A DNA stretch of 64,000 bases from Intestinirhabdus alba (GTDB taxonomy: Bacteria > Pseudomonadota > Gammaproteobacteria > Enterobacterales > Enterobacteriaceae), in assembly GCF_009711095.1 (NCBI RefSeq), contig NZ_WMJZ01000012.1:1-64000 (forward strand), written 5' to 3'. The notes beneath the pieces were generated by a model. It searched no databases and had not been told where the DNA came from. It saw only the letters and a program-made list of their open reading frames with translations. Every line of letters starts with the position of its first letter. Position 1 is the first letter of the stretch. Made by a program: the position numbers and the translations under genes. This document shows, one piece after another, positions 8,171 to 19,245 of the stretch.

Positions 8171-8734
8171 TCAGGCCGTTGCCAGGCGATCCCTGACCGC
8201 CATCAGCGCGAAGCCCAACAGGTTTTCCCCCCGCCAGCGTGATGGTGTACCGGCGTCAGGATGATGCTTCGCCAGTCCGATGCCCCAGATTTTATCAACC
8301 GGGCTGGCTTCCACCGGTACGCGGGGCGCGGTGCTGAGCAGAAAGGCTTTCAGCGCCGGATGCTGACTAAATTTATAGATATTGCCTTCGCAAACCAGCT
8401 CAAAACGGTGCGCCCGCCAGCGCTGCTTGTCAAAGCCTTTCACCGTACGGCCCGGCTTTTTCGCCTCGCCGGGGGTGGAAGCGGCAAGGATCCTGCTTAG
8501 CGTCACGCTGTCGCCGAACAGGCGCGCTTTTCCCGCCATCATCCAGTGCTCCGCGGTTGCATAGATCGCTCCGTTATGGCTGAAAGGCGCGCCCTGCCAC
8601 CACTGGCTGAAACAGGCCGCGGTCACGGTGCCATCAGCAGCGGGCCTGTGGCCCCAGAACCAGAGATATTTTACTTTTTGCCCGCCCTCAAGAGCCTCAA
8701 GCAGGGCTGGAAGGGAATAACATCCTTGTTGCAT
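8171..8734 (-). CDS. NADAR (YbiA-like) family protein
   Basis: 187 residues with the NADAR/DUF1768 pattern: the early aromatic stretch YLWFWGHR, the core FSQWWQGAPFSHNGAIYATAEHWMMAGKARLF, and the late block DKIWGIGL followed by GENLLGFALMAVRDRL. In E. coli YbiA cleaves the N-glycosidic bond of early riboflavin-pathway intermediates; other NADARs remove ADP-ribose from nucleic acids. Which applies here cannot be told. It lies downstream of rpoD on the same strand, beyond rpoD's terminator, with its own AGGA ribosome-binding site. E. coli K-12 keeps its single ybiA far from rpoD. Confidence 0.85.
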   Translation of the reverse strand: MQQGCYSLPALLEALEGGQKVKYLWFWGHRPAADGTVTAACFSQWWQGAPFSHNGAIYATAEHWMMAGKARLFGDSVTLSRILAASTPGEAKKPGRTVKGFDKQRWRAHRFELVCEGNIYKFSQHPALKAFLLSTAPRVPVEASPVDKIWGIGLAKHHPDAGTPSRWRGENLLGFALMAVRDRLATA

Positions 8735-8749
8735 GGTAACGATTCCTGT

Positions 8750-8774
8750 AAAAAGGCCCTCGCGAGGAGGGCCC
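8750..8774 (-). terminator. rpoD intrinsic terminator
   Basis: On the minus strand GGCCCTC/GAGGGCC (7 bp, loop of 5) is followed by five T. It lies just after the rpoD stop and ends the rpsU-dnaG-rpoD operon before the NADAR gene. Confidence 0.85.
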
Positions 8775-8791
8775 TGTTTTATTGCGCTTGT

Positions 8792-10627
8792 TTAATCGTC
8801 GAGGAAGCTGCGCAGCACCTCAGAGCGGCTCGGATGGCGCAGCTTGCGCAGCGCCTTCGCTTCGATCTGACGGATACGTTCGCGGGTAACGTCGAACTGT
8901 TTACCTACCTCTTCCAGCGTGTGGTCGGTGTTCATATCGATACCAAAACGCATACGCAGCACCTTCGCCTCGCGGGCGGTAAGACCGGCCAGCACGTCGT
9001 GGGTAGCGGCGCGCAGGCTCTCGGTGGTGGCAGAGTCCAGCGGCAGCTCGAGGGTGGTATCCTCGATAAAATCCCCCAGATGCGAATCTTCATCGTCGCC
9101 GATCGGCGTTTCCATGGAGATCGGCTCTTTGGCGATTTTCAGCACCTTGCGGATCTTATCTTCCGGCATCAGCATACGCTCCGCCAGCTCTTCTGGCGTC
9201 GGCTCACGGCCCATCTCCTGTAGCATCTGGCGGGAAATACGATTGAGCTTGTTGATGGTCTCAATCATATGCACCGGAATACGGATAGTGCGCGCCTGAT
9301 CCGCGATAGAGCGGGTGATCGCCTGGCGAATCCACCAGGTGGCATAGGTGGAGAACTTGTAGCCGCGACGATATTCGAACTTATCTACCGCCTTCATCAG
9401 GCCAATGTTGCCCTCCTGAATCAGGTCGAGGAACTGCAGGCCGCGGTTGGTGTACTTCTTGGCGATAGAGATAACCAGACGCAGGTTTGCTTCTACCATC
9501 TCTTTCTTGGCGCGGCGCGCCTTCGCCTCGCCGATGGACATCCGGCGGTTAATATCTTTTACCTGCTCGATGGTCAGGCCGGTCTCTTCTTCGATCTGCT
9601 GCAGCTTTTGCAGGCCGCGCTGCACGTCATCCGCCACGTCGTGCAGCCTGGCGGACCACGGCTTGTTCATTGCGATAGCGGCGTTGAACCAGGTTTCACT
9701 GGTTTCATTGCCGGTGAACAGCGTGATGAAGTTCTTCTTCGGCATTTTGCAGTGCTCAACGCAGAGCTTCATGATCAGACGTTCCTGGGTGCGCACGCGA
9801 TCCATCATGACGCGCATGCTGTTGACCAGATAGTCGAACTGCTTCGGCACCAGGCGGAACTGCTTAAACACTTCCGACAGCTTCAGGATCTCTTCCTGCG
9901 CGGCGGCGTGGCTGCGGCCCTTCGCTTTGATGGTGTCGCGAGTCACCTCATATTGCGTGCGCAGCTCGGCAAACTTTTCACGTGCCAGCTCGGGGTCGAT
10001 GCTGTTGTCGTCATCGGCGCTGTCGTCGTCTTCTTCTTCATCTTCCTCGTCGTCGTCCAGCTCTTCCTGAGAGAGTTCGGAACCGACGTGAGTGGCGGTC
10101 GGTGCCAGATCTTCTTCCGCGTTCGGATCGACGAATCCGGTGATCAGATCGGACAGGCGCGCTTCTTCAGCTTCCACGCGATCGTACTGCTCAAGCAGAT
10201 AGGTAATGGCTTCAGGGTATTCGGCAACGGAGCACTGAACCTGATTGATCCCGTCTTCGATGCGCTTAGCGATGTCAATTTCACCTTCGCGGGTCAACAG
10301 TTCAACGGTGCCCATTTCACGCATGTACATGCGTACCGGGTCGGTTGTACGCCCGATTTCCGATTCAACGCTGGAAAGCACCTGCGCAGCGGCTTCGGCA
10401 GCATCTTCATCCGCGGTGTTTTCAGCCAGCATCAGATCGTCGGCATCCGGCGCTTCTTCCATCACCTGAATGCCCATATCGTTGATCATTTGGATGATGT
10501 CTTCGATCTGATCTGAATCGACGATATCTTCCGGCAGATGGTCATTGACCTCGGCATAGGTCAGATAGCCTTGCTCCTTACCACGGGTAACAAGAAGCTT
10601 CAGCTGTGACTGCGGGTTTTGCTCCAT
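8792..10627 (-). CDS. rpoD: RNA polymerase sigma-70 (primary sigma factor)
   Basis: 611 residues (E. coli 613). Region 1.1 begins [13 protein letters not shown]. The acidic loop in the non-conserved region is present (many Asp/Glu near residues 190-205). Regions 2.1-2.4 include [17 protein letters not shown] and [14 protein letters not shown], which bind and melt the -10. Region 4.2 has [18 protein letters not shown] for the -35. An upstream in-frame extension of 18 codons is not family sequence; the ATG at 10627 is the accepted start. Last gene of the rpsU-dnaG-rpoD operon, 150 bases after dnaG. Confidence 0.98.
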   Translation of the reverse strand: MEQNPQSQLKLLVTRGKEQGYLTYAEVNDHLPEDIVDSDQIEDIIQMINDMGIQVMEEAPDADDLMLAENTADEDAAEAAAQVLSSVESEIGRTTDPVRMYMREMGTVELLTREGEIDIAKRIEDGINQVQCSVAEYPEAITYLLEQYDRVEAEEARLSDLITGFVDPNAEEDLAPTATHVGSELSQEELDDDEEDEEEDDDSADDDNSIDPELAREKFAELRTQYEVTRDTIKAKGRSHAAAQEEILKLSEVFKQFRLVPKQFDYLVNSMRVMMDRVRTQERLIMKLCVEHCKMPKKNFITLFTGNETSETWFNAAIAMNKPWSARLHDVADDVQRGLQKLQQIEEETGLTIEQVKDINRRMSIGEAKARRAKKEMVEANLRLVISIAKKYTNRGLQFLDLIQEGNIGLMKAVDKFEYRRGYKFSTYATWWIRQAITRSIADQARTIRIPVHMIETINKLNRISRQMLQEMGREPTPEELAERMLMPEDKIRKVLKIAKEPISMETPIGDDEDSHLGDFIEDTTLELPLDSATTESLRAATHDVLAGLTAREAKVLRMRFGIDMNTDHTLEEVGKQFDVTRERIRQIEAKALRKLRHPSRSEVLRSFLDD

Positions 10628-10777
10628 AAGACGGTATCCACACTTATTTCGTTTGATTGGTGTTGGCGGTGCTGCTGCCAACCTTTAAAGCGAGGGCGTA
10701 CTTATATTCGTGCCGCTGCCTCTCTGTGCGGCTGTCGGGGGCTTCCCGATAGATAATCGGCACCTAAGCCGTTAAGT

Positions 10778-12523
10778 TTACTTTTTTGCCAGCGCCTGAT
10801 TCAGTGTCCAAAGCTCCCGGCGTTCTTCGCTGCTTAAGCCATGCGTGCGCTCACGAGCGATTAACTCCTCCTGGCGCAGTTCCAGCAACGAATCAAACAT
10901 ATGGTTGAGTGAGTCGGTGAAGGTTTTTTCAGCAATGTCTTTATCTGCTATATCGTCCCACATCGACAGTTTTTCAAGGGTTATCGCACTCTTTGTGTCG
11001 CGATAATGCTCTAAAAGTTGCCCGGTGGTCAGCCCCGGCTGGGATAAACAAGTGTTGACCAGTTCTACAAATAAGCCAAGCCCGGGCAGCTTTTTCTGAT
11101 CCAGACCGTCTAACGGCGGCACCAGCGGTGCCAGATCCGGGTTCTGCACCAGCAGTCCTATCAGTATACGCATGGTCGTGCGTTTTAGCTGCGGAGCGGA
11201 GCGGGAAGCACCGTTTTCAGATAATTTCGGCATTAAACGTTCAAGCTGTCCATCGTCCAGAATACCCAGCTTGTTCCCCAACTCCTGGCGCAGATAAATG
11301 CGCAGCGTTTCACCCGGCACCTGGCCTATCAGCGGCAGCGCCAGGGTGCTGAGCCGGGCGCGTCCGTCCGGCGTGCTCAGATCGACCTGCGGCAGCAGGC
11401 TATTAAACAGGAATGCAGAAAGCGGCATCGCCTGTTCCATTCGCGCTTCAAACGCCTCTTTGCCCTCTTTACGCACCAGCGTATCGGGATCTTCTCCGTC
11501 GGGCAGGAACATAAAGCGCAGTTGACGCCCGTCGGTCATGTAGGGCAGCGCGGTTTCCAGCGCCCGCCACGCGGCGTCGCGGCCCGCGCGATCGCCGTCG
11601 TAACAGCAGATCACATTATTCGTCGCGCGAAACAGCAGCTGGATGTGATCGGCGGTGGTCGAGGTCCCGAGGGACGCAACGGCGTAATTAATGCCGTACT
11701 GCGCCAGCGCCACCACGTCCATATAGCCTTCCACGACCAGCAGACGCTGCGGATCGGCGTTATCCTGCTGAGCTTCATAAAGACCGTAAAGCTGGCGGCC
11801 CTTATGAAAAATATCGGTTTCCGGCGAGTTCAGATATTTCGGCGTATCGTTGCCCAGCACTCGCCCGCCAAACCCCATCACTCTGCCGCGCTTATCGCGG
11901 ATAGGGAACATAACCCGCTCGCGAAAGCGATCGTAACTGCGACCCCGATCGTTAGTAACCAGCATACCCGCATTGACCAGCGACTGGCGGTTCTCGCTAT
12001 TGCCGCCGAACCGCTTCAGGACGTTGTCCCAGCCGGGGGGAGCAAAACCAATCGCAAATCGCGCAATAACGTCGCTGCTGAGTCCTCGCCTTTCCAGATA
12101 CTGGCGCGCAGGGGCGGCGGCGGGCTGCATCAGAGACTGCTGATAAAACGTGTTCAGACCGTCCATCAATTGATAAAGGTTTTGCCGCTGATGGCGCTCT
12201 ATCTGACTGGGGCCACTGCCCGCTTCGAACGGCACGTCGAGGTTGTGCATTGCCGCCAGCTCTTCGACGGTTTCCACGAACTCAAGCTTGTCGTAGTTCA
12301 TCAGAAAGTCGATAGCGTTGCCGTGTGCGCCGCAGCCGAAGCAGTGATAAAACTGTTTCTCACCGTTGACGGTGAAAGAGGGGGTTTTTTCGTTATGGAA
12401 CGGACAGCACGCATGGTAATTCTTGCCCTGCTTTTTTAGCTTCACCCGCGCGTCGATCAGGTCGACGATGTCGGTGCGCGCCAGCAGGTCATTAATAAAT
12501 ACACGTGGGATTCGTCCAGCCAT
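10778..12523 (-). CDS. dnaG: DNA primase
   Basis: 581 residues, as in E. coli. It makes RNA primers at the replication fork with DnaB helicase. The N-terminal zinc domain has Cys40, His43, Cys61 and Cys64 (CCPFHNEKTPSF, HCFGCGAHG). The central TOPRIM core has VVEGYMDVVAL and CYDGDRAGRDAA. The C-terminal helicase-binding domain covers about residues 430-581. It lies 270 bases after rpsU, behind the T1-type terminator that lowers primase output. Confidence 0.98.
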   Translation of the reverse strand: MAGRIPRVFINDLLARTDIVDLIDARVKLKKQGKNYHACCPFHNEKTPSFTVNGEKQFYHCFGCGAHGNAIDFLMNYDKLEFVETVEELAAMHNLDVPFEAGSGPSQIERHQRQNLYQLMDGLNTFYQQSLMQPAAAPARQYLERRGLSSDVIARFAIGFAPPGWDNVLKRFGGNSENRQSLVNAGMLVTNDRGRSYDRFRERVMFPIRDKRGRVMGFGGRVLGNDTPKYLNSPETDIFHKGRQLYGLYEAQQDNADPQRLLVVEGYMDVVALAQYGINYAVASLGTSTTADHIQLLFRATNNVICCYDGDRAGRDAAWRALETALPYMTDGRQLRFMFLPDGEDPDTLVRKEGKEAFEARMEQAMPLSAFLFNSLLPQVDLSTPDGRARLSTLALPLIGQVPGETLRIYLRQELGNKLGILDDGQLERLMPKLSENGASRSAPQLKRTTMRILIGLLVQNPDLAPLVPPLDGLDQKKLPGLGLFVELVNTCLSQPGLTTGQLLEHYRDTKSAITLEKLSMWDDIADKDIAEKTFTDSLNHMFDSLLELRQEELIARERTHGLSSEERRELWTLNQALAKK

Positions 12524-12710
12524 ATGCCCCGTAAATTAAACGCTCGTCCTTCAACCTGCTTCCATCGCGGCCCGGTAGCCGCTGCCCTGAAGCAACCTGA
12601 ATAAGGTGGTGTATCCCCTCGTCTTCCAGGCTGTATCACCGATGGCTGCGCTCTGCTGCCATCCTGATGCCGCGTGAAAATTGCCGGGCATACATGCTAT
12701 ATGCATAAAC

Positions 12711-12745
12711 GAAAACAAGCCGCGCATTCCTTTCGGAAGCACGGC
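12711..12745 (-). terminator. Attenuating terminator between rpsU and dnaG (T1)
   Basis: Minus-strand stem GCCGTGC/GCGCGGC, extended inside by TTCC/GGAA around the loop, followed by TTGTTTT. The E. coli operon has the partly read-through terminator T1 at this point, which keeps DnaG scarce relative to S21. The 12524-12793 gap holds no other gene that I can see. Confidence 0.75.
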
Positions 12746-12793
12746 CTTACAACGATAACTCGGTCTGAAGAGAGGACCTGGTCCTCAGAATAC

Positions 12794-13234
<441 letters not shown>

Positions 13235-13236
13235 TC

Positions 13237-14250
13237 ATGCGTGTACTGGGTATTGAAACTTCCTGCGATGAAACCGGCATTGCCATTTACGACGACGAAA
13301 AGGGTCTGTTAGCCAACCAGCTGTACAGCCAGGTGAAGCTGCACGCCGACTACGGCGGCGTGGTGCCCGAACTGGCCTCCCGCGATCACGTGCGCAAGAC
13401 CGTGCCGCTGATCCAGGCGGCGCTGAAGGAGGCGAACGTAACGGCGAAGGAGATCGATGCGGTGGCCTATACCGCCGGGCCGGGTCTGGTCGGCGCGCTG
13501 CTGGTCGGGGCCACCGTCGGGCGCGCGCTGGCGTTTGCCTGGGAGGTGCCGGCTATCCCCGTACACCATATGGAAGGGCATCTGCTGGCACCAATGCTGG
13601 AGGAGAACCCGCCGGCATTCCCGTTTGTGGCGCTGCTGGTTTCCGGCGGCCACACCCAGCTTATCAGCGTGACCGGCGTTGGCCGGTACGCGCTGCTGGG
13701 GGAGTCCATCGATGACGCTGCGGGGGAGGCGTTTGATAAAACGGCCAAGCTGCTGGGTCTGGATTACCCCGGCGGCCCGCTGCTGTCAAAAATGGCCGCT
13801 CAGGGTACGGCGGGGCGCTTCGTCTTTCCGCGACCGATGACCGATCGTCCGGGGCTGGACTTTAGCTTCTCCGGGCTGAAAACCTTCGCCGCCAACACCA
13901 TTCGCAGTCATGCTAATGATGAACAGACCCGCGCGGATATCGCCCGCGCCTTTGAGGATGCGGTGGTGGATACCCTGCTGATTAAGTGCAGGCGCGCCCT
14001 GGAGCAGACCGGCTTTCAGCGGCTGGTAATGGCGGGCGGCGTCAGCGCCAACCGCACCCTGCGGGCGAAGCTTGGCGAGATGATGCAAAAGCGGCGCGGC
14101 GAGGTGTTTTACGCCCGTCCGGAGTTTTGTACCGACAACGGGGCAATGATCGCCTACGCCGGGATGGTGCGCTTTAAGGCAGGGGCCACGGCGGATCTGG
14201 GGGTGAGCGTGCGTCCGCGCTGGCCGCTGGCGGAGCTGCCCGCCGCCTGA
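13237..14250 (+). CDS. tsaD: tRNA threonylcarbamoyl transferase subunit TsaD
   Basis: 337 residues, as in E. coli TsaD (YgjD/Gcp). With TsaB and TsaE it moves the threonylcarbamoyl group from TC-AMP to A37 of ANN-decoding tRNAs. The ASKHA-fold N-terminus reads [14 protein letters not shown]. The metal-binding block HHMEGHL near residue 110 and the ATP-site glycines ([21 protein letters not shown]) are in place. Divergent from rpsU, as in other enterobacteria. Confidence 0.97.
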   Translation: MRVLGIETSCDETGIAIYDDEKGLLANQLYSQVKLHADYGGVVPELASRDHVRKTVPLIQAALKEANVTAKEIDAVAYTAGPGLVGALLVGATVGRALAFAWEVPAIPVHHMEGHLLAPMLEENPPAFPFVALLVSGGHTQLISVTGVGRYALLGESIDDAAGEAFDKTAKLLGLDYPGGPLLSKMAAQGTAGRFVFPRPMTDRPGLDFSFSGLKTFAANTIRSHANDEQTRADIARAFEDAVVDTLLIKCRRALEQTGFQRLVMAGGVSANRTLRAKLGEMMQKRRGEVFYARPEFCTDNGAMIAYAGMVRFKAGATADLGVSVRPRWPLAELPAA

Positions 14251-14257
14251 ACGGACG

Positions 14258-14288
14258 GGCCGGACAGTCGACGTCGCGCTATCCGGCC
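14258..14288. repeat. REP-like palindrome after tsaD
   Basis: GGCCGGA and TCCGGCC arms (7 bp) flank a GC-rich loop, in the style of enterobacterial REP/PU units. It lies between the convergent ends of tsaD and ttdT. Confidence 0.6.
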
Positions 14289-14308
14289 TGGCAGAAGCGA
14301 TTTCGGGC

Positions 14309-15772
14309 CTAAAGCAGCACCAGCGGCATCCACAGCAGCCCGGTGACGATCAGCAGCAGCAGAAAAATCAGGCCGAAGATCGCTCCCAGCCGCCAGTAAT
14401 CTGCCGTTGGCAAATAGCCGCTGCCGTAATAGATCGGGCTGGGACCGGTGGCGTACGGCGTGAGAATACTGCCCAGGCCAATGGCCGCGCCGACCATCAG
14501 GCAGAAGACCGGCAGCGGGATTGCCGGCATCGCCAGGGCCGCGGCGATCATCATCGGTGCCAGCGCGGAGGTGTAGGCGGTGGCGCTGGCAAAAAAGTAG
14601 CGCAGCAGATAAAACACCACGATCAGGGCGATGAACACCACCGTCGGCGAATAGCCGCTCAGCCCGTCGGCCAGCAGTTCGCCAAACCAGGTGATAAAGC
14701 CGGTGTTGTTCAGCCCGGTGGCGAGCGTAATCAGCGACGCCAGCCAGAAGAAGACGTTCCACGCGGCCTTATTACTGACGATATCGTCCCAGGAGATGAT
14801 ACGCAGCACCAGCATCAGCGCCACCACGCTGTAGCCGACCATTGCGGCGTTAATATAGTCGCCGCCGAAGATCCACAGCACCAGCGCGCCGACCATCAGC
14901 ACCAGCATCTTTTTCTCCCGCGCGCAGAGCGGCCCCATCGCCTTCAGCTCCGCCTCCGCCCAGCGCGGTACCTGATTGCCCGACTTCAGCACCGGCGGAT
15001 AGAGTACATACGCCAGCCACGGCACCAGCAGAACCAGCAGAATGCTCAGCGGCAGCATGCCGAGGAACCAGTCGCCCCAGCTCAGGGCGGTGTGGGACGC
15101 CCCCTTCATCAGGCCAATCAGCAGCAGGTTAGGGGCCATCGCCGTCAGAAAGATGGCGCTGGTCACGCAGTCGGCAACGATTCCCATCCACATGATGTAG
15201 GAGCCGATGGCGCGAGCGCTGGCACCGTTGGGCTGCGAATCGTAGAGCGGCGGCAGGTTGCGGATAATCGGATAGACGATCCCCGCGCCGCGCGCGGAGT
15301 TGGAGGGGGTGACGGGGGCGAGGATCAGTTCGGAGAACATTACCGCGTAGCCGAGAAACAGCGTGCGATGCCCCATCTTTTTAACCAACATCAGCGCAAT
15401 GCGCCGGCCGAGGCCGGTCTTCTCATAGCCGGTGCCGAACATAAAGGCGGCGAAGATTAACCAGATAACTGAATTAGAAAAGCCGCTGACCGCCCAGGAG
15501 AGCGACCTGGCGGTAAATTTAAAGCCCTCCTGGGCCAGCTGTTCAGAACTGAACAGCAGCCAGGGCGAGAGCACGGCGATGACCGAGATGCCCACCATCG
15601 CCACCACCGCACCCGGCAGAGGTTCCAGAATCAGCCCCACGATTACCCCGGCAAAAACCGCAAAGTAGAGCCAGGTATGGCTCTCAAGACCGGCGGGGAC
15701 AGGCAGTACGGCAATAATGGCGATAACCACCAGCGGAGCCAGGTATCGCCACCCATTAGCTAAAAATGCCAT
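14309..15772 (-). CDS. ttdT: L-tartrate/succinate antiporter
   Basis: 487 residues with about a dozen hydrophobic segments. It is near-identical in layout to E. coli TtdT, of the DASS/CitT family; LAPVTPSNSARGAG and ILTPYATGPSPIYYGSGY are the two conserved substrate/sodium-loop motifs. It imports L-tartrate in exchange for succinate, the end product of anaerobic tartrate fermentation. It is third in the ttdA-ttdB-ttdT operon, 48 bases after ttdB, with a hairpin between. Confidence 0.95.
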   Translation of the reverse strand: MAFLANGWRYLAPLVVIAIIAVLPVPAGLESHTWLYFAVFAGVIVGLILEPLPGAVVAMVGISVIAVLSPWLLFSSEQLAQEGFKFTARSLSWAVSGFSNSVIWLIFAAFMFGTGYEKTGLGRRIALMLVKKMGHRTLFLGYAVMFSELILAPVTPSNSARGAGIVYPIIRNLPPLYDSQPNGASARAIGSYIMWMGIVADCVTSAIFLTAMAPNLLLIGLMKGASHTALSWGDWFLGMLPLSILLVLLVPWLAYVLYPPVLKSGNQVPRWAEAELKAMGPLCAREKKMLVLMVGALVLWIFGGDYINAAMVGYSVVALMLVLRIISWDDIVSNKAAWNVFFWLASLITLATGLNNTGFITWFGELLADGLSGYSPTVVFIALIVVFYLLRYFFASATAYTSALAPMMIAAALAMPAIPLPVFCLMVGAAIGLGSILTPYATGPSPIYYGSGYLPTADYWRLGAIFGLIFLLLLIVTGLLWMPLVLL

Positions 15773-15792
15773 GGTCGTTTCCCTGCGAAAGG

Positions 15793-15813
15793 GGAGAGGC
15801 GTAGCGCCTCTCC
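15793..15813 (-). other. Intercistronic hairpin between ttdB and ttdT
   Basis: Perfect 9-bp stem GGAGAGGCG/CGCCTCTCC with a 3-base loop and no T run. It may act as an mRNA processing or stability element that tunes ttdT relative to ttdAB. The role is inferred. Confidence 0.55.
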
Positions 15814-15820
15814 GGAAGGG

Positions 15821-16426
15821 TTATTTGATGTAGTGAACGTGCTCGCAGATCTCGTCGACGATAGGGCCGCGACGTTCGGCGAACTGCTTTTTGTTTTCGG
15901 CGATCAGGTTGTTGCCGTGGGTGTCGATGGAGACGATCAGCGGGCCGAACTCTTTCACCCGGCAGACCCACAGCGACTCCGGCATACCCAGCTCCGTCCA
16001 GTGCACCTCTTCGATCTCTTCGACCTGGGTGGCCGCCAGCACAGCGCAGCCCGCCGGGAAGATAACGTGCAGCGCCTTGTGCTGTCGGCAGCCCTCTTCG
16101 GTAAGCGGCCCCATGCCGCCTTTACCGACCACCAGCTTCACGCCGGTCTGCTCAATAAACTCTTTTTCGAAGGCCTCCATACGCATACTGGTGGTAGGGC
16201 CAACGGAGACCATTTCCCATTTTTCGCCGTTTTTACGCACAATAGGCCCGGCGTGAAAAATCGCCTTGCCGTTCAGGTCGTAGGGGATTGGACGCTTAAG
16301 CTCAATCAGGCGACGGTGGCAGACGTCGCGGCAGGTGACCAGCGTGCCGGTCAGATAGATCACATCGCCAACGCGGATATCTTCCAGGTCTTCAGCCTTG
16401 ATCGGGGTGGTCAGGATCTTTTTCAT
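15821..16426 (-). CDS. ttdB: L(+)-tartrate dehydratase beta subunit
   Basis: 201 residues, the E. coli TtdB length, starting [17 protein letters not shown]. It is the C-terminal-domain homologue of class I fumarase and, with TtdA, converts L-tartrate to oxaloacetate. Motifs [16 protein letters not shown] and [14 protein letters not shown] are family hallmarks. Its ATG overlaps the ttdA stop by 4 bases, so the two subunits are translationally coupled. Confidence 0.96.
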   Translation of the reverse strand: MKKILTTPIKAEDLEDIRVGDVIYLTGTLVTCRDVCHRRLIELKRPIPYDLNGKAIFHAGPIVRKNGEKWEMVSVGPTTSMRMEAFEKEFIEQTGVKLVVGKGGMGPLTEEGCRQHKALHVIFPAGCAVLAATQVEEIEEVHWTELGMPESLWVCRVKEFGPLIVSIDTHGNNLIAENKKQFAERRGPIVDEICEHVHYIK

Positions 16427-17334
16427 AAGGCGCTCCGGGTATGAGACAGGTTTTCGAAGGAGAGGTCGGGATGAACCAGCAGCGTGCCGCGGCGGTGCGC
16501 CCAGCAGCCGGTGGAGACGGCGACGCCGATGGTTGAAGGATGGCGCGCGGCGGACTCGATATGCACGCCCATCACCGAGCTGTTGCCGGTCAGCCCCTGC
16601 GGGCCGATGCCCAGACGGTTCAGCCCCTCCTCCAGGCGCAGCTCCAGTTCGGCGGCCTTTGGATTCGGATGGCGGGTGCCGATCGGGCGCAGCACCGCCT
16701 TGCGCGACAGTACGGCGGCGGTTTCAACGGAGGTGGCGATCCCCACGCCCACCAGCACCGGCGGGCAGGCGTTAACCGCCAGGGTGGAGATATTTTCGAA
16801 AACGAACTTCACAACGCCTTCGTAGCCTTCTGAAGGCATTAATACCTTTGAGCGTCCCGGCAGCGTGCAGCCGCCGCCCGCCATATAGACTTCAATCTCT
16901 GCGTCTTCGCCGTCGGGGATGATGTCCCAGGTCACCCAGGGCACGCCGCTGCCGGTATTTTTGCCGGTGTTGACTTCATCAAAGATCTCCACCGCGTTGT
17001 GGCGCAGCGGCGCTTTGACGGTGGCGTCTTCAACGGCCTGCTTCAGAATAGCCTGCAGCTCGCCCAGCAGCGGGAAGCGGGAGCCGACCTTCACAAAGAA
17101 CATGATCTCGCCGGTGTCCTGGCAGGCCGGGCGGTTCAGATCGATCGCCTTCTGCATATTGTCGAACATCGTATGGTAAATGATTTTACCCATTGTTGAT
17201 GTTTCTGCTTCCCGCAGCTGTTTTAATTTATCCACCACGTCGTCGGGCATTCGGGTGGAGATCATCGCGGTAAAATTTGCGACAATTTCCGTCAGCGTAG
17301 TTATTGCGCTTTGCTTATTTTGCTTGCTCATCAT
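16423..17334 (-). CDS. ttdA: L(+)-tartrate dehydratase alpha subunit (Fe-S)
   Basis: 303 residues from the ATG at 17334, which has a GGAG site 6 bases upstream; an in-frame extension of 16 codons is not family sequence. The [4Fe-4S] cysteines expected for class I hydro-lyases appear in [25 protein letters not shown] and [11 protein letters not shown]. The oxygen-labile cluster fits anaerobic tartrate use. First gene of ttdABT, divergent from its regulator ttdR across a 209-bp AT-rich gap. Confidence 0.96.
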   Translation of the reverse strand: MMSKQNKQSAITTLTEIVANFTAMISTRMPDDVVDKLKQLREAETSTMGKIIYHTMFDNMQKAIDLNRPACQDTGEIMFFVKVGSRFPLLGELQAILKQAVEDATVKAPLRHNAVEIFDEVNTGKNTGSGVPWVTWDIIPDGEDAEIEVYMAGGGCTLPGRSKVLMPSEGYEGVVKFVFENISTLAVNACPPVLVGVGIATSVETAAVLSRKAVLRPIGTRHPNPKAAELELRLEEGLNRLGIGPQGLTGNSSVMGVHIESAARHPSTIGVAVSTGCWAHRRGTLLVHPDLSFENLSHTRSAL

Positions 17335-17543
17335 ATTAACTCCAGTCTTATATTTTTTCTGGAAATAAATTCTGTATAACAAACTACCACTAAAGGTGTG
17401 GTTTTATATTTTTTGCCGCTGTGTATATGCAATTAACAGATCGTGAATCATGAGATAAATAGCGCGTAAATTTGAGCGAAAGCAGGGTTTAAAGGCCCCG
17501 GGAGAATTACACTGCGGCTCTCCAACACCGGGATATTCTGACC

Positions 17544-18482
17544 ATGCTGAACAGCTACCCCTTAGCCAAAGACCTGCAGGTGCTGGTCGAGATAGTTCAT
17601 GCCGGAAGCTTTAGCGCTGCGGCGGCGGCGCTGGGACAGACGCCGGCCTTCGTGACCAAGCGGATTCAGATCCTTGAAACCACGCTATCCACCACGCTGC
17701 TCAGCCGCTCGGCAAGAGGCGTATCGCTGACCGAAAGCGGGCGGCGCTGCTATGAACAGGCGCTGACTATTCTCACCCAGTACCAGCGGCTGGTGGATGA
17801 AGTGACGCTGATCAAAACGCGGCCGGAAGGGATGATCCGCATTGGCTGCAGCTTCGGCTTTGGCCGCAGCTATATTGCGCCGGCTATTACGGAGCTTATG
17901 CGTAATTACCCTGAATTACAGGTGCACTTTGAACTCTTCGATCGGCAAATTGATCTGGTGCAGGATAATATCGATCTGGATATTCGTATCAATGACGATA
18001 TTCCCGATTATTATATCGCGCATTTGTTAACGAAGAATAAAAGAATATTGTGCGCGGCACCGGCGTATTTACAAAAATATCCTGAGCCAAAAACGTTGCA
18101 GGAATTAAGCCGCCACGATTGCCTGGTGACAAAAGAGCGCGATATGACCCACGGCGTCTGGGAGCTGGGCAACGGCCAGGAGAAGAAATCGGTGAAGGTG
18201 AGCGGGCACCTCTCCTCCAACAGTGGCGAAATCGTGCTGCAGTGGGCGCTGGAAGGTAAGGGAATTATGCTGCGCTCCGAGTGGGACGTACAGCCGTTTC
18301 TCGACGACGGCAGGCTGGCGCGGGTGCTGCCGGAATACGCGCAGAGCGCCAATATCTGGGCGGTATACCGTGAACCGCTGTATCGCAGCGTGAAGCTGCG
18401 GGTGTGCGTGGAGTTTCTGGCGGCGTGGTGCCAGCAGCGGCTAGGCAAACCGCAGGAGGGGTATCAGCCGGCGCGGGCGTAA
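17544..18482 (+). CDS. ttdR: LysR-type activator of tartrate genes
   Basis: 312 residues (E. coli TtdR 310). Winged helix-turn-helix at residues 1-62 ([20 protein letters not shown]), then a LysR substrate-binding domain to about 300. In E. coli TtdR activates ttdABT with tartrate under anaerobic conditions. It is divergent from ttdA. The shared gap holds an imperfect ACCAC/GTGGT inverted repeat at 17386-17402, a possible but unproven LysR box. Confidence 0.94.
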   Translation: MLNSYPLAKDLQVLVEIVHAGSFSAAAAALGQTPAFVTKRIQILETTLSTTLLSRSARGVSLTESGRRCYEQALTILTQYQRLVDEVTLIKTRPEGMIRIGCSFGFGRSYIAPAITELMRNYPELQVHFELFDRQIDLVQDNIDLDIRINDDIPDYYIAHLLTKNKRILCAAPAYLQKYPEPKTLQELSRHDCLVTKERDMTHGVWELGNGQEKKSVKVSGHLSSNSGEIVLQWALEGKGIMLRSEWDVQPFLDDGRLARVLPEYAQSANIWAVYREPLYRSVKLRVCVEFLAAWCQQRLGKPQEGYQPARA

Positions 18483-18521
18483 CGGCGGCGAGCCGCAGCG
18501 CCGCATCAGGCGCTACGTGAA

Positions 18522-19139
18522 TTACTCCGGATCGCGCTCGCGCTTCTTCTTCAGCTTGTGCCAGATTTTCGTCTCCTGGCGACGCCACAGGCGCTGGATG
18601 TTATCGTGATGGCGCAGCAGGATCAGGCAGGAAAGCATAGAGACCGGGAAGGTGAACTGCGGTTTAAACCACCAGACGTAAAACGGCGCAATCAGGGCGC
18701 TGACGATGGCTCCCAGCGAGGAGTAGCCGCTCAGCAGTACGGTGAGTAGCCAGGTGCCCGCCATAACGCCGGTTAAATCCCAGCCGATGGGGGCGATGGC
18801 ACCAAACGCGGTGGCGACGCCCTTACCGCCCCGGAAGCCGAAAAAGACCGGCCAGATATGCCCCAGGCAGGCGGCGATGGCGATCAGGCCCAGCCAGAAA
18901 GGCGTGACGCCCAGCGCGTACGCGCCCCATACCGGCAGCATCCCCTTAAGAACGTCAAAAATCAGTACCGCGACGGCCGCTCCCTTGCCGCCGATTCGTA
19001 GCACGTTAGTTGCGCCGGGATTGCCGGAACCGCTCTGGCGCGGATCGGGCAAACCGGCAATGCGGCAGACCAGAATAGCACTGGAAATGGAGCCGCAGAG
19101 ATACGCGAAAAGGATCATTCCAGGCGCGATTGCACTCAT
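18522..19139 (-). CDS. plsY: Glycerol-3-phosphate acyltransferase PlsY
   Basis: 205 residues, as E. coli PlsY (YgiH). It is an inner membrane enzyme that uses acyl-phosphate to make lysophosphatidic acid. The conserved loops are [12 protein letters not shown] (near residue 36), [15 protein letters not shown] (near 100) and a positively charged C-terminal tail. Divergent from folB. The convergent gap with ttdR has a short REP-like GCGCCGCATCAGGCGC stretch. Confidence 0.96.
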   Translation of the reverse strand: MSAIAPGMILFAYLCGSISSAILVCRIAGLPDPRQSGSGNPGATNVLRIGGKGAAVAVLIFDVLKGMLPVWGAYALGVTPFWLGLIAIAACLGHIWPVFFGFRGGKGVATAFGAIAPIGWDLTGVMAGTWLLTVLLSGYSSLGAIVSALIAPFYVWWFKPQFTFPVSMLSCLILLRHHDNIQRLWRRQETKIWHKLKKKRERDPE

Positions 19140-19245
19140 AAGCTGTTCCGTTTTGAAAATGTCGTTTTAAACGCTACTTCTGTGGATAATACGCATATTT
19201 AGCCGGAAGTGGTATCCGGGTTAGCCAAAAAGCAGGCAGGGCGTG

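Noticed and set aside
9269-10516. 415-codon plus-strand frame opposite rpoD
   Set aside because: Antisense shadow of a highly conserved gene; no domain or start signal.
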